From: PSRJ01 sp963825305
GTDB lineage: Bacteria; Acidobacteriota; Terriglobia; Bryobacterales; Bryobacteraceae
Length of the DNA: 64,000 bases
NCBI GenBank assembly: GCA_963825305.1
Contig: CAWGTA010000007.1
Coordinates: 186,001-250,000 of the forward strand
Reading direction: 5' to 3'
Shown here: positions 25,101-34,116 of the stretch, piece after piece
Layout of the letters: each line of letters begins with the position of its first letter
How positions within the stretch are numbered: the stretch's first letter is position 1
Program-made: the position numbers and the translations under genes
Notes under the pieces: generated by a model
What the model was told of the DNA's origin: nothing
Databases searched by the model: none
What the model saw: the letters and a program-made list of their open reading frames with translations, nothing else

Positions 25101-25245
25101 GGTTTCGCAAACCTTGACGCTGTACATCACGCCCGTGTTCTACATTTACATGGAGCGATTCCGCGAGCTCACCTCGCGCCTGCGGCCGCGCCGGAAAACC
25201 GCCCACGTGACCATGCCCGCTCCGGAAACCATCTCTAAGAGATAA
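22125..25245 (+). CDS. RND efflux permease (HAE1/MdtB-C type), frameshifted near the 3' end
   Basis: This is a proton-driven RND exporter of about 1040 residues. It has the N-terminal TELFIRRPVMTTLIMIGI helix, two periplasmic loops and helices with the charge-relay motif GFVVDDAIVVLENI (DD pair in helix 4) and the partner Lys in IGIVKKNAIMMIDFA. As given, the frame leaves the family sequence after MAALMGTL and ends at 25238. Removing one T at 25024-25025 restores PIALGLGAGSEARRPLGLAV and LYITPVFYIYMERF, ending at 25245. This is probably a one-base insertion. The start is GTG with a weak Shine-Dalgarno site. No adaptor or TolC-like gene is adjacent, so partners must be elsewhere. Confidence 0.88.
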
Positions 25246-25247
25246 TC

Positions 25248-26057
25248 GTGAGATTGCGCCGTTCCTTTCCATTGCCGGCCGTGGCTGCAGCTGCGGCGTT
25301 CCTTCTTACCGGCCTGCCCATGCCTTCCGCCGCGCAGTGGCTGGACTATGCGCACAAAGGCATTCCGCGGACGCCCGATGGCAAGCCGAACCTTTCGGCC
25401 CCTGTGCCCAAAACAGCGGACGGTAAGCCCGACCTTTCCGGCGTCTGGCTGGGAGATCAGTGGGGACCTGTGGGGCGCCGCCAGGTTGCCCGGCCGGCCA
25501 CCCGTCCTGAGCCGCCCACTATGCTGCCGTCGGCCGAAAAGCTATACGAGGAGCGCCGCGCCAACCTCGGCAAGGATGACCCCGAGTCGCGCTGCATGCC
25601 GCAAGGCATCCCCAAAGCGAGCACACTACCCTATCCGTTTGAGATTCTAAACGCGCCCGGGAAAACGGTGATCCTGTACGAAATGTATTCTCTCCGCCGC
25701 CAGGTCTTCACCGATGGTCGCGAACTTCCGAAAGAGGTTTTGAGTCCGGCCTGGATGGGATACTCGGTCGGGAAATGGGAGGGCGACGAATTCGTTGTCG
25801 ATACCGCCGGGTTCAACGACAAGGTCTGGAACATCGATACCAACGGTCATCCCCATTCCGACGACATGCATGTGCTCGAACGTTTCCATCGCGTCGACTT
25901 CGGACACATGGACGTCACCGTTACCATTGACGATCCCAAGACCTATACCAAGCCATGGATTATGCCGGTCATGCGGTATACCCTGCTTCCCGATACTGAT
26001 CTTCTGGAGTTCGTCTGCGAGAAGAACGAAGACCCGCAGCATATGGTCGGCAAGTAA
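25248..26057 (+). CDS. Secreted DGKPDLSG-family protein
   Basis: This 269-residue family member has a signal peptide ending PSAAQ, the paired motifs DGKPNLSAP and DGKPDLSGVW, and the complete core: CMPQGIP, YSLRRQVFTDGRELPKEV, WMGYSVGKWEGDEFVVDT, FGHMDVTVTIDDPKTYTKPW and CEKNEDPQHMVGK. It starts with GTG two bases after the corrected RND stop, and its own stop overlaps the start of the next gene by one base. It therefore sits in an operon with a transporter and a beta-barrel-like protein, a different context from the quinoprotein-linked copies. Confidence 0.8.
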   Translation: MRLRRSFPLPAVAAAAAFLLTGLPMPSAAQWLDYAHKGIPRTPDGKPNLSAPVPKTADGKPDLSGVWLGDQWGPVGRRQVARPATRPEPPTMLPSAEKLYEERRANLGKDDPESRCMPQGIPKASTLPYPFEILNAPGKTVILYEMYSLRRQVFTDGRELPKEVLSPAWMGYSVGKWEGDEFVVDTAGFNDKVWNIDTNGHPHSDDMHVLERFHRVDFGHMDVTVTIDDPKTYTKPWIMPVMRYTLLPDTDLLEFVCEKNEDPQHMVGK

Positions 26058-26839
26058 TGCGTCATCTGGTCGCGACCGTTATCCTGCTGGGCTGTGGCTC
26101 GATCGCGCTGCTCGCTCAAGGGAACTATGAAGTGCAGGTCTACGGCTCGGACCTGGTGCCTCCGGGCGTGACCATGGTGGAGCTGCACAGTAACTTCACC
26201 GCCAGCGGGACCAAGACCGTGGTCGACGGCGTCCTTCCCACCAACCACGCCGAGCACGAAACGGTGGAAATCACCCACGGTTTCAATGAGTGGTTTGAAA
26301 CAGGCTTCTACCAGTTCACCAGCATTCAACCCGATGGCAGTTGGATGTGGGTGGGAACGCATATCCGGCCGCGCTTCTCGATACCCGAGCGATTTCACCT
26401 GCCGGTAGGTTTAAGCATCTCCAACGAGATCGGCTATCAGCGCCCCAATTTCTCCGGGGATACCTGGACCTGGGAAATCCGGCCCATCATCGACAAGAAG
26501 GTGGGCGGGTGGTACATGGCTTTCAATCCCACCATCGATAAGTCGTTTCACGGCCCCTCCAAGAACGCCGGCTACGAATTCTCGCCGAACGTGAAAGTCA
26601 GCTACGACATCACCAAGAAGGTCGCGTTCGGCGTGGAGTATTACGGCGAGTACGGTCCGGTTACCGGGTTCGATCCCCTGCGCGACCAGCAGCAGCAAAT
26701 CCTCCCGGCGGTCGACGTGGATTTCGGCGCCAATTGGGAGTTCAATTTCGGCGTCGGTTTGGGCGTCACGCAGGCCACGGACCATCTGCTCATCAAGGCC
26801 ATCCTGGGTTACCGCTTCCACAACAAGAAGAAGAACTAG
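26057..26839 (+). CDS. Secreted beta-rich protein, probable outer-membrane barrel
   Basis: The 260-residue product has a signal peptide (LLGCGSIALLAQ) and then many alternating hydrophobic/aromatic strands: FNEWFETGFYQF, WMWVGTHIRPRF, GLSISNEIGY, GGWYMAFNPTI, KVAFGVEYYGEYGPV and a C-terminal strand LIKAILGYRF. The terminal aromatic (F near the end) and strand pattern suggest an outer-membrane beta-barrel, but the family is not one I can name. It overlaps the DGKPDLSG gene by one base (TAATG), so they are coupled. Confidence 0.65.
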   Translation: MRHLVATVILLGCGSIALLAQGNYEVQVYGSDLVPPGVTMVELHSNFTASGTKTVVDGVLPTNHAEHETVEITHGFNEWFETGFYQFTSIQPDGSWMWVGTHIRPRFSIPERFHLPVGLSISNEIGYQRPNFSGDTWTWEIRPIIDKKVGGWYMAFNPTIDKSFHGPSKNAGYEFSPNVKVSYDITKKVAFGVEYYGEYGPVTGFDPLRDQQQQILPAVDVDFGANWEFNFGVGLGVTQATDHLLIKAILGYRFHNKKKN

Positions 26840-26995
26840 CGCCCCCCGCAGACACTCGGGCAAATCCCCTAGAGGCGAGTTCCGGGTGTACGGAACGCCA
26901 CATCACTTCTGAGAATTTCCTTCCGTCTACGGTACGCATGGAAGTACTAGTAAATAGTTGCCTCGGATGGTAAACACACAATCAGCGGCCTAATT

Positions 26996-29617
26996 ATGAA
27001 AACCAGACTTCGGAATCCTATTCGATACTCACTACTCACGCTCACGGCTTGTCTATGGTTGCCGGCAGTGGCCCACGCGCAGGGCGCGATCGTTCATCAG
27101 GTCGCCCTGCCCTCAGGAGATAGTTGGTGCTCGGACAGCCTGATCAATTCGCTGTTCACTGAGATCAATGTATACCGGACCCAGAACGGCGTGCCCGCGC
27201 TGCTGACGGATCCGCTGGGCACGAAGGATGCGGACATGCGCGCGATCCAATTCGCGGCGTATATGCAGACGAACCCGCCCGGTTCTCCCGGCTTCAACCC
27301 TCATACGGGTTGGGACACCACTGCGGCCAGCCTGGGCTATCACATCCTCAGCGAGAACCTGGCTTACATGACGGACGATGTTGTGTACATCGTCCTGGGG
27401 GCTTGGAACGATACGCTTCATATCCGGGCGATGCTGCTCACCACCGCGAATATTGCCGGCGTTTCCTGTGTGATTTCCTCCGGTATTGCGTATTGGAGCT
27501 ACGAACCCGGATGCAGCCCTACATTCTGCGGCCAGTCTCTTCCGGTTACGCCGCCGCCCACTGCGCCCGGCACTCTGGACAGCGAGGAGTGGGCGTTTCT
27601 GACTCTGATTAATAATTACCGTGCGCAGAACGGAGCCGGTCCATTGCAAGTCTCCGCCGCCCTGGAGAACGCCTCGCAGTGGATGAGCACCGACATGGCC
27701 ACCAACAACCGTGCGGACCACACCGACAGCCTGGGCCGCTCCCCGGCAACCAGGCTGGCGGCTTTCAACTATCCTTACAGCCCGTGGGGCGAAAATATTG
27801 CCGGCGGCTTCACGGACGCACAGAGCATGTTCACCGGGTTTGAGAACGCCTGCGACGCGGATGCATCCGGCGTTTGCACCTATGCTCACCGCGCCAACAT
27901 GTTGAACCCCAGTTTCAAAGTCATCGGCATCGGCCGCGCCTACAGTGCCAGCTCGACCTATGGCTGGTATTGGGCCACCGACTTTGGCGGAGTCGTAGAC
28001 GCGGTTATCACTCCTCCGGCGCCCGGCGCTCCTACCATCAGCGCCTTCACGGCTACTCCATCCACTATCAACGCGGGGCAAGCCAGTTCGTTGGCCTGGA
28101 GCGTCTCCGGCGCGACCAGCGTCAGCATCAGCGGCGTTGGAGATGTCTCCACGCTTACTTCGAAATCCGTTTCGCCGGGTCAAACTACGACGTATACCTT
28201 GACTGCCACCAACAGCGCCGGCAGTGCTACCGCTTCGGCGACAGTAACCGTGACCGCGATTCCCCCGACCGACACGAAACCGCCTACGGTGCCCACACTG
28301 ACCTCGGCGGTTGCCAAGAGCTCCAGGGAAGTGGACCTGACGTGGACTAACAGCACCGATAACGTCGGCGTGGCCGGCTATCGGATCGTCCGCAACGGCA
28401 CGGTCCTGGCTTCGGTGGGAGTGAGCGTTCTCTCTTTCTCCGATACCACCGCCCTCGCCGGTACGGCTTACACTTACTCGGTAATGGCGTATGACGCGGC
28501 CGGAAACCAGTCCGCCGCCAGTAACACCATGCAGGTGACTACCCCGGGAAGTTGTCCCGCACCAGCCACGAACGCCTTCACCGGGTGCTATTACAACAAC
28601 CTCACCCTGTCGGGGGCTCCCGTGCTGATCCGAACGGACCCCCAGATCAACTTCGACTGGCATAACACTTCACCCGATCCTTCGTTGCCCCGAACCGGGT
28701 ACTCCATTCGCTGGCAGGGCATCTTTAGTTTTTCCGCCGGCGTCTACAATTTCACGGCGATCGTATCCGATGGAATGCGCGCTTACGTCGACGGCAATAT
28801 GGTGGTGAACGCGTGGCGCAACGAGAGCGCCTACATCTACACGTTCAGCCCGACCCTGACTCAGGGCAATCATGTCATCGCGATGGAATATTACGAGGAG
28901 ACCGGCAGCCCCACCGCCCATCTTACGTGGCTGAGTGCTACGCCACCCGCGCAGGCCCCGGTCATCTCCACGTTCGGGGCCACGCCGGCCGGCATTACGC
29001 CGGGCCAATCCGCCACGTTAGCGTGGAGCGTCTCGGGCGCCACCACGATCACCCTGGATAACGGAATCGGAAACGTTTCCGGCTTGACTTCGAAAGCCGT
29101 CTCGCCCGCGCAAACAACCACGTACACGCTGACGGCCACCAACAGCGCCGGCAGCGCCACCGCGAAGGCCACCATCACGGTCAGCGCTACGCCGCCGCCA
29201 CCGCCGCCTCCTCCTTCCGGCACATGCCCCGCGCCGGCCACCGGGGCGTTCACCGGCTGCTACTACAACACGCTCGATCTGTCGGGCAGTCCGGTGCTTG
29301 TCCGAACCGACAGCCAGATCAACTTCGACTGGACTAGCGCTCCACCGAGCCCGGCCGTGTTGCCGCATAATTTCTCGGTGCGGTGGCAGGGAAATTTCGT
29401 TTTCGCCGCGGGAACCTACACCTTCACTGAGACCATCTCCGACGGAATGCGCATCTACATCGACGGGGTCCTGGTTTTCAACCGGTGGACCAATATGGAC
29501 CCCGCGCGCGTCATGGCTTTTCGTCCGACGCTGACTCAGGGCAATCACCTGATCACGGTGGAGTATTACGAAGCCACGGGAGTACCTACCGCCCACGTGT
29601 CCTGGGTAAAGAACTAG
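26996..29617 (+). CDS. Large secreted protein: two CAP domains, Ig-like, FN3 and two PA14 domains
   Basis: This 873-residue exported protein has a signal peptide (1-28), then two CAP/SCP-PR1 domains (about 40-180 and 190-335; the second has ALENASQWMSTDMATNN, SPWGENIAGG and YAHRANMLNPSFKVIGIG). Next come an Ig-like domain (340-425, TATNSAGSATASATVTV), a fibronectin III domain (430-517), a PA14/GLEYA-type domain (520-650, YVDGNMVVNAWRNE), a second Ig-like domain (655-735), a poly-Pro linker and a second PA14 domain (745-873, IYIDGVLVFNRWTN). CAP domain 1 is more divergent and lacks some conserved His. Domain order suggests cell-surface or matrix carbohydrate binding plus CAP activity; the exact function is not known. 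Confidence 0.82.
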   Translation: MKTRLRNPIRYSLLTLTACLWLPAVAHAQGAIVHQVALPSGDSWCSDSLINSLFTEINVYRTQNGVPALLTDPLGTKDADMRAIQFAAYMQTNPPGSPGFNPHTGWDTTAASLGYHILSENLAYMTDDVVYIVLGAWNDTLHIRAMLLTTANIAGVSCVISSGIAYWSYEPGCSPTFCGQSLPVTPPPTAPGTLDSEEWAFLTLINNYRAQNGAGPLQVSAALENASQWMSTDMATNNRADHTDSLGRSPATRLAAFNYPYSPWGENIAGGFTDAQSMFTGFENACDADASGVCTYAHRANMLNPSFKVIGIGRAYSASSTYGWYWATDFGGVVDAVITPPAPGAPTISAFTATPSTINAGQASSLAWSVSGATSVSISGVGDVSTLTSKSVSPGQTTTYTLTATNSAGSATASATVTVTAIPPTDTKPPTVPTLTSAVAKSSREVDLTWTNSTDNVGVAGYRIVRNGTVLASVGVSVLSFSDTTALAGTAYTYSVMAYDAAGNQSAASNTMQVTTPGSCPAPATNAFTGCYYNNLTLSGAPVLIRTDPQINFDWHNTSPDPSLPRTGYSIRWQGIFSFSAGVYNFTAIVSDGMRAYVDGNMVVNAWRNESAYIYTFSPTLTQGNHVIAMEYYEETGSPTAHLTWLSATPPAQAPVISTFGATPAGITPGQSATLAWSVSGATTITLDNGIGNVSGLTSKAVSPAQTTTYTLTATNSAGSATAKATITVSATPPPPPPPPSGTCPAPATGAFTGCYYNTLDLSGSPVLVRTDSQINFDWTSAPPSPAVLPHNFSVRWQGNFVFAAGTYTFTETISDGMRIYIDGVLVFNRWTNMDPARVMAFRPTLTQGNHLITVEYYEATGVPTAHVSWVKN

Positions 29618-29803
29618 ACCCCACGCCACCCGGCCGGCTCGGCGCTACGCGCGCCGGGTCGGCCGCAAGTCACTCATTCCTCCGAAGAGTTAACCGCAGT
29701 TAGCAGTACCCGCAAAGTACCTAAGTGTACTGGTAATTTCGTCCTATCAAATGCTAAAAAATCCGTAACCGGCCGATATATTTTCCAGCGGCTGGAAACG
29801 GCT

Positions 29804-30319
29804 ATGAAAATCAGACTTCGGAATATTCTTGGATGTTCAATCCTTGCGATCACGGCGTCTTTGTCGTTGCCTGCGGTAGCCCACGCAGCCGGCGATTTGG
29901 ACAGCGAAGAGTCGGCCTTTCTGGCGTTGATCAATAACTTTCGCGCCCAGAACGGGGTCGGCCCGCTGCAAATCTCTGCCATCTTGCAGAACTCGGCGCA
30001 TTGGATGAGCAACGACATGGCTGCGAACAACTACGCAAGCCACACCGACAGCCTGGGCCGCGACGTGCGCACGCGGATGACGGTCTTCAACTTTCGCAAC
30101 GGTACCTGGGGTGAGAACATTGCCGGCGGCTCCCCGGAGGCGCAAACTGCTTTCGCGGACTGGGAGAAGGCCTGCGATCCAGATGCGTCCGGCGCATGTA
30201 CCTACGCCCACCGCGCCAACATGTTGAACCCCAATTTCAAAGTGATCGGCATCGCCCGCGCCTATCGCGCCGCCTCAACGTACCGCTGGTATTGGACCAC
30301 CGACTTCGGCGGGCGCTAG
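29804..30319 (+). CDS. Secreted single-domain CAP protein
   Basis: This 171-residue protein is a close paralogue of CAP domain 2 of the preceding gene: LDSEESAFLALINNFRAQNG, NSAHWMSNDMAANN, WGENIAGGSPEAQ and CTYAHRANMLNPNFKVIGIA are almost shared. Its signal peptide (ending VAHA-AG) also resembles that of the neighbour, so it probably arose by tandem duplication with loss of the C-terminal domains. The usual CAP residues (HTDSLG, GENI, HR.NML) are present. A palindromic repeat follows directly. Confidence 0.85.
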   Translation: MKIRLRNILGCSILAITASLSLPAVAHAAGDLDSEESAFLALINNFRAQNGVGPLQISAILQNSAHWMSNDMAANNYASHTDSLGRDVRTRMTVFNFRNGTWGENIAGGSPEAQTAFADWEKACDPDASGACTYAHRANMLNPNFKVIGIARAYRAASTYRWYWTTDFGGR

Positions 30320-30325
30320 CTCATC

Positions 30326-30421
30326 GCACCCCACCGGCGACAAGGATCGCCAGCGCTACGCAGCGCACCGGCGGCGAGGACCGCCACGTAACGCCGGCGG
30401 TCTCGGCCGCCGGTGGGGTGC
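30326..30421. repeat. Palindromic repeat element after the CAP gene
   Basis: GCACCCCACCGGC (30326-30338) and GCCGGTGGGGTGC (30409-30421) form a perfect 13-base inverted repeat. The inside repeats the CCGGCGACAAGGATCGCC / GGCGGT modules of the element at 21956-22070. It may serve as a bidirectional terminator between the convergent genes. Confidence 0.65.
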
Positions 30422-30423
30422 AC

Positions 30424-31201
30424 CTACCGCGCAACGCACGGCTGCGGGTCCCACCCCGTTCCGTCCATCAGCTTCTTGTAGTGCGTGCTCGTGACGAACG
30501 GCATAGTAAGATACTGCGGATCGTTGACTTGTGTGGTCACCACCAGCCACTGATCGCCGTTCGGCCCGGAAATGCGGTCGTAATATTCGGTGACCACCGC
30601 GTTCCCGCTATAAGGAACGCCGTTCTTGCGCAGGTATCCCGGAAGCAGGCGGGTGGTCACCACTTTCAAATTGCCGCTACGGGCCTGGCCCCGCGCGCCG
30701 GCCGCATACTCCCACTGAGCGACGGAATAACCTTGCAGGCTGGGCTCCAGGCCCGCGGGTTCGCGCGCCGCCAAAATGAAACAGACGGGTCTGCATGCCG
30801 GCGTCGGCCTCCACGCGTAGCGTGGTGTCATTTTCCCAGGTGATGTGCCAGCGCCCCGGCACGCGCATCAGTGCGGCGGCTCCGTAGGATTTGCACGTAC
30901 CGCCGGCGGCTTCGTCCTTCGCAGGGTCCCAGGCGTTGGCGGCCTGGCGGCCCGCGGCGTTGAGCGGCACTCCTCCGAAGCTGCCTTTGGGCGGCGTGAC
31001 CATGCGGTAGCGCCAATCCTCGGTGACCACGGAAACCCAGTAGCCGGTCATGTCGAAGGCGGCTCCGGCGCGGGGAGTCGCAGGAGGACCGCCGCGTCCA
31101 CCGCGGCCCGGAGGAGGTTGGCCGTGAATTGTTGCCGCCAGCAGGAACATCGTGGCAGCGGCGGTGGCTGCCCGCACGCTGCCGTTACTCGATCGTCTCA
31201 C
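30424..31201 (-). pseudogene. Divergent DGKPDLSG-superfamily secreted protein, frameshifted
   Basis: Two frames join at about 30770. The first (from a GTG at 31201) gives a signal peptide, a Gly/Arg/Pro-rich stretch, DMTGYWVSVVTEDWRYRM, GGVPLNAAGRQAANAWDP and VPGRWHITWENDTTLRVEAD. The second gives EPSLQGYSVAQWEY, NLKVVTTRLLPGYLRKNGVP, VVTEYYDRISG and VNDPQYLTMPFVTSTHYKK. The C-terminal half aligns in pattern with the FVVET...ITER...DDP.YTKP core of the family. The lesion equals a one-base insertion in GGCGGCGCGCG. The start overlaps the end of the DUF6152 gene by 17 bases, so it was part of that operon. It may be functional if the indel is an error. Confidence 0.7.
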
Positions 31202-31581
31202 CGGGATTAGTGCCCCATCCGAATCCGTCCGATTTGCGGTGAAGAGTCTTCAGCGCGCCCCGGTGGTCTCCCGGCGTGCGCGAGGGATTCATGGTGATGG
31301 TGACTTCGTCCCCGACCTTCAGCGTGTCGCGTTTGATGCCCGCCTGGCCCAACTGCCCGGAAGAGCGCCACTCCAGCGACCAGCGCTGCATGACTCCTTT
31401 GTCATCGGGAGCTTCGATCTGCAGGAAAGAATGCGGATTCCGCAGCAGGAACTCGAGGATCTTGCCTTCGAGCTTGACTTCTTTATCGGGGTAGTACGTG
31501 GCCGAAAGGGAGTGGTGGGCGAATGCCGTGATGCCCAACAGCAACGCCGCCGCCATCGCCAGAAGTATTCTTGTATTTCAT
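31185..31581 (-). CDS. DUF6152 family secreted protein
   Basis: The intact frame (31185-31556, 123 residues) shows the DUF6152 pattern: AHHSLSATYYPDKEVKLEGKI, NPHSFLQIEAPD, WSLEWRSSGQL and VGDEVTITMNPSR. The first part of the signal peptide is in another frame: an ATG at 31581 reads MKYK and joins the main frame if one T at 31568-31569 is removed, giving MKYKILLAMAAALLLG. So a one-base insertion is likely here as well; otherwise the start is the ATG at 31556. The family is periplasmic, of unknown function, and usually sits beside secreted DGKPDLSG-type proteins, as here. Confidence 0.75.
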
Positions 31582-31590
31582 GGTTCGCAT

Positions 31591-32692
31591 CTATTTCTTC
31601 TTTTGACTCAGGCTCCTGTACGCCGCCTCGACGAACATATCGGTTGTCCAGGGACCGCTAGTCGACCCGTAGAGTCCATCATAATCCATGGTGGGTTTGG
31701 CCGCCTTGACCTGCGCGAGCGTCATGCCCTTCTTAATCATGTCCTGTATGCGGTCGCGAATGATGGCAACCATGTTGCGGTAGTTGGCCACATCGCCGGT
31801 ATCGCACAGACGCCCGTGGCCGGGAATCACCCAGGTGCCGCCCTGCGAGCGGAACTCCGGAATCACGATATCGAGGATGTGGTTGAGCCCGTCCAGAACC
31901 CCTTGAGGCTGCCGCCCTTGTCCAGATCGATGACCGGATAACTGTCCGTGTTCAGAATGTCTCCCGCGGCGATCACATCCGAGTAGCGGAAATACACGAT
32001 GCTGTCGCCATCGGTATGTGCGGCCGGCTGATGGTAGATCTTGATGCCTTCGCCATTGAAAAACTCGCTGAGCTTGTAGGACGCGGCGTGATAGGTGTCG
32101 GTGGGCAGGGCATCCGAGGGCGCTTTGGCCTGAGTCATGCGATCGAGAATGTTCTCGTGCGCAATCACCGTCGCTGAGGGGCCACGCCCACGGGCGGGAA
32201 CGTCACGCCCACGATCTTGGCATCGGCCGGCAGTTGCGAGAGCTTTTCATTGCCGCCGGTGTGGTCCGCATCGACGCTGGTATTGATGATGAAGCGGATC
32301 GGCTTGGGCGGCGCGGGCGAGGTGATGATCGCGTTCATCGCCGGACTGGTCCACCCGAACGGGTTGGACGGGCAATGCAGGCCCACGCAGTTGTTCGGCG
32401 CCGGCGAAGCGGTGATCGCAGTGGCCAGTTGCAGCACCGTCGCCTGGATCTTAGTCGCTCATCTCCGAGCGGCCGGAATCCACCAGCAGGATGCCGTCGG
32501 GCCCGATCGACGCGGCGATATTGCCGCCCGCGCCCACCAGCATGTAGACGTTGCCTTGCACCGGCAGAACATGGATCGCGCCATCGCGGCTGGCGGCTCG
32601 GGCAGCAATCTTGCGTAGGGCTGGAGGGCACGTTCAGTTTCGCCGCTACGCCGGGCTGCTTCAATTTCGACCGGTACTCCGGATAGATGGTT
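31591..32692 (-). pseudogene. Metallo-beta-lactamase-fold secreted protein, several frameshifts
   Basis: Four frames join into one MBL-fold protein. In order: IHVLPVQGNVYMLVGAGGN and GPDGILLVDSG (to about 32446), IQATVLQLATAI and FIINTSVDADHTGGNEKL, then VIAHENILDRM, HQPAAHTDGDSIVYFRYSDV and DLDKGGSLKG, then FRSQGGTWVIPGHGRLCDTG and a C-terminal helix. Lesions: an extra T at about 32446 that makes a stop, and missing bases in the GGGG at 32178-32181 and the CCCC at 31899-31902. The usual HXHXDH motif reads SVDADH, so the first two metal His are replaced; this is known in some secreted members and does not by itself mean decay. It followed the next gene upstream in an operon. Confidence 0.7.
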
Positions 32693-33463
32693 TCAGCGCC
32701 GCCGCGCGCGGCCGCCGGCCGGAATCTCATCGGCGCCCAGGTTGCGGGTTCTTGCCCGGCAGGAAATGCGGCACCGCTTTCGAAATGTTCTCTTCGCTCA
32801 CGGTGCAGGGGTAATAAGACAGCGTGGTGTGCGGGTCCAGCTTCGTAGTTGGTGGTCTGGATGAACGGCTCTTCCAGCCACACCGGGTCGGTGATGATCA
32901 TGGTCACCAGCAGGTAGTCGCCGTGCCGCGTGATGTACTCCATCATGGTGGATTTATCGCTGAAGCTGGCGCCATTGCGGCGCAGGTACGCGCCCTTGAG
33001 GTGAGTGGTGGTGACCACCAGCATGTTGCCTTCCCACTTGCCGGTGGAGAAGCCCGACCAGCTGTGCGGGGCCTACTCGGGGGGATGCGGGCGGCCGTCC
33101 ATATAGATCCAGCGGTCCATGGAGCGCAGATACTCGAGGTGATAGCCGCGCAGCTCGCGCGAGACAGGGTCGATTTCTTCCGAGAATCCGCACCGCTCCC
33201 AGCGCGCGCCACTGATACGGGCCGGGGTGCGGGCGGCACTGAAATTCGGGCAGGCTCCATTCGGAATGATCGTGGCTGTCGGCCTTCATGCGGCCGGCGT
33301 CATTGAGCGGAATGCCCTGGTAATCGCCCAGGGGCGGCCCGCCGGAGCGCTCATAGGAGTCTTCGGTGATGCGGTCGGCCCACACGCCCGAGAGACCGAC
33401 CTGGGCAAACGCTGGAATACCGGCGAGCAACGCCATCACGAAAAGCCGCGGGCCTCGCAACAT
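32693..33463 (-). pseudogene. DGKPDLSG-superfamily secreted protein, frameshifts and nonsense codon
   Basis: A signal peptide (MLRGPRLFVMALLAGIPAFA) and LSGVWADRITEDSYERSGGP start the gene. After a frame change near 33200 it continues as SEEIDPVSRELRGYHLEYL and MDRWIYMDGRPHPPE, then an in-frame TAG near 33076, then SWSGFSTGKWEGNMLVVTTT, SFSDKSTMMEYITRHGDYLL and VWLEEPFIQTTNYE. Two more one-base insertions occur near 32840 and 32750; the corrected frame ends at a TGA at 32693. The C-terminal half matches the core of the DGKPDLSG family. The nonsense codon is a substitution, so this gene is the best case for real decay. Its 5' end is duplicated at 35300-35420. Confidence 0.7.
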
Positions 33464-33540
33464 AGCTTGGAAGCTAACACGCGCCGCGTTTAGCCGTCAA
33501 CCGGCGGGGGGGCGGGCAGTATTCGACTAGCCCCTCTCAT
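33425..33540. repeat. Direct repeat, copy A (gene start and upstream region)
   Basis: This copy covers the first codons and upstream region of the broken gene that starts at 33463. It matches 35300-35420 in the same orientation over about 115 bases with scattered differences (shared blocks include CAACATAGCTTGG, AGCTAACACGCGCC and GCCGTCAACCGGC). The two copies bracket a 1.8-kb insert carrying three small genes. Confidence 0.75.
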
Positions 33541-33652
33541 CCATGTAGTTTCTGCGGCTGGCATTTACCGAGAGCAATAAGCATCACGGTAGGCTAACGG
33601 AGTCTTGCTCGAGAAACCGCCGTAAACCGAGGGGCCGTGGTCTCACGGTTGG

Positions 33653-33889
33653 TCAGGCTGCCCGCTCCGGGCCTCCGGTAGGCTCACGGACGGGAGGTTC
33701 CGTTGCCGTTGCCTGGGATTGCTCCACCAGCCCCAAGAGTTTTTCAACCTCTTCCACACTTTGCGCCTCGGCTTCTAGGTCGCCGACCTTGAGCCGAATT
33801 TTGCGTCCATAGTAGGCGTGAAGCCATGCCCTGATGCATGTGGTGAGCGCGGCGCCGCCGATCGCCGCAAGTTTGATAAAGTCTTGCAC
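33653..33889 (-). CDS. Small EACC1-like protein (tentative)
   Basis: This 78-residue protein starts with GTG. It has a hydrophobic helix (KLAAIGGAALTTCIRAWLHAY), a basic YGRK turn, a strand pair (IRLKVGDLEAEAQS) and an amphipathic helix (VEEVEKLLGLVE), then a Pro-rich tail. The L-x3-L-x2-WL ... R-x-V/I-x-V ... A-x3-D/E-x-E-x-LL pattern resembles effector-associated constant component 1 (EACC1), a small partner in NTP-dependent conflict systems. The typical N-terminal strand region is missing or in another frame just upstream. No effector protease, caspase or NTPase is adjacent. The EACC1 call is by pattern only and could be wrong. Confidence 0.4.
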   Translation of the reverse strand: MQDFIKLAAIGGAALTTCIRAWLHAYYGRKIRLKVGDLEAEAQSVEEVEKLLGLVEQSQATATEPPVREPTGGPERAA

Positions 33890-34116
33890 GATCCTGAATT
33901 CGGCACAGACCGGCCTCGCCGTTCACTTGCTCCAGGAGCAACCAGCGCTCACTTCCGCCTTCACCGCTTTATGAGTGTTCGCACCGCGTCCGCCCATTGG
34001 GTTCGAGGCACATGGCAAGACACCGGGCACGGTACACAATGCCCGCCCCTATTCTTCGGCCACGATTGGTGCTACCACACTATTTCACTAGTCTGGTTTC
34101 AGAAGGGCATGGCCTG

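Noticed and set aside
33997..34116. Longer version of the hypothetical protein at 34117
   Set aside because: The extra 40 residues are His/Arg/Pro-rich without hydrophobic pattern and have no ribosome-binding site.
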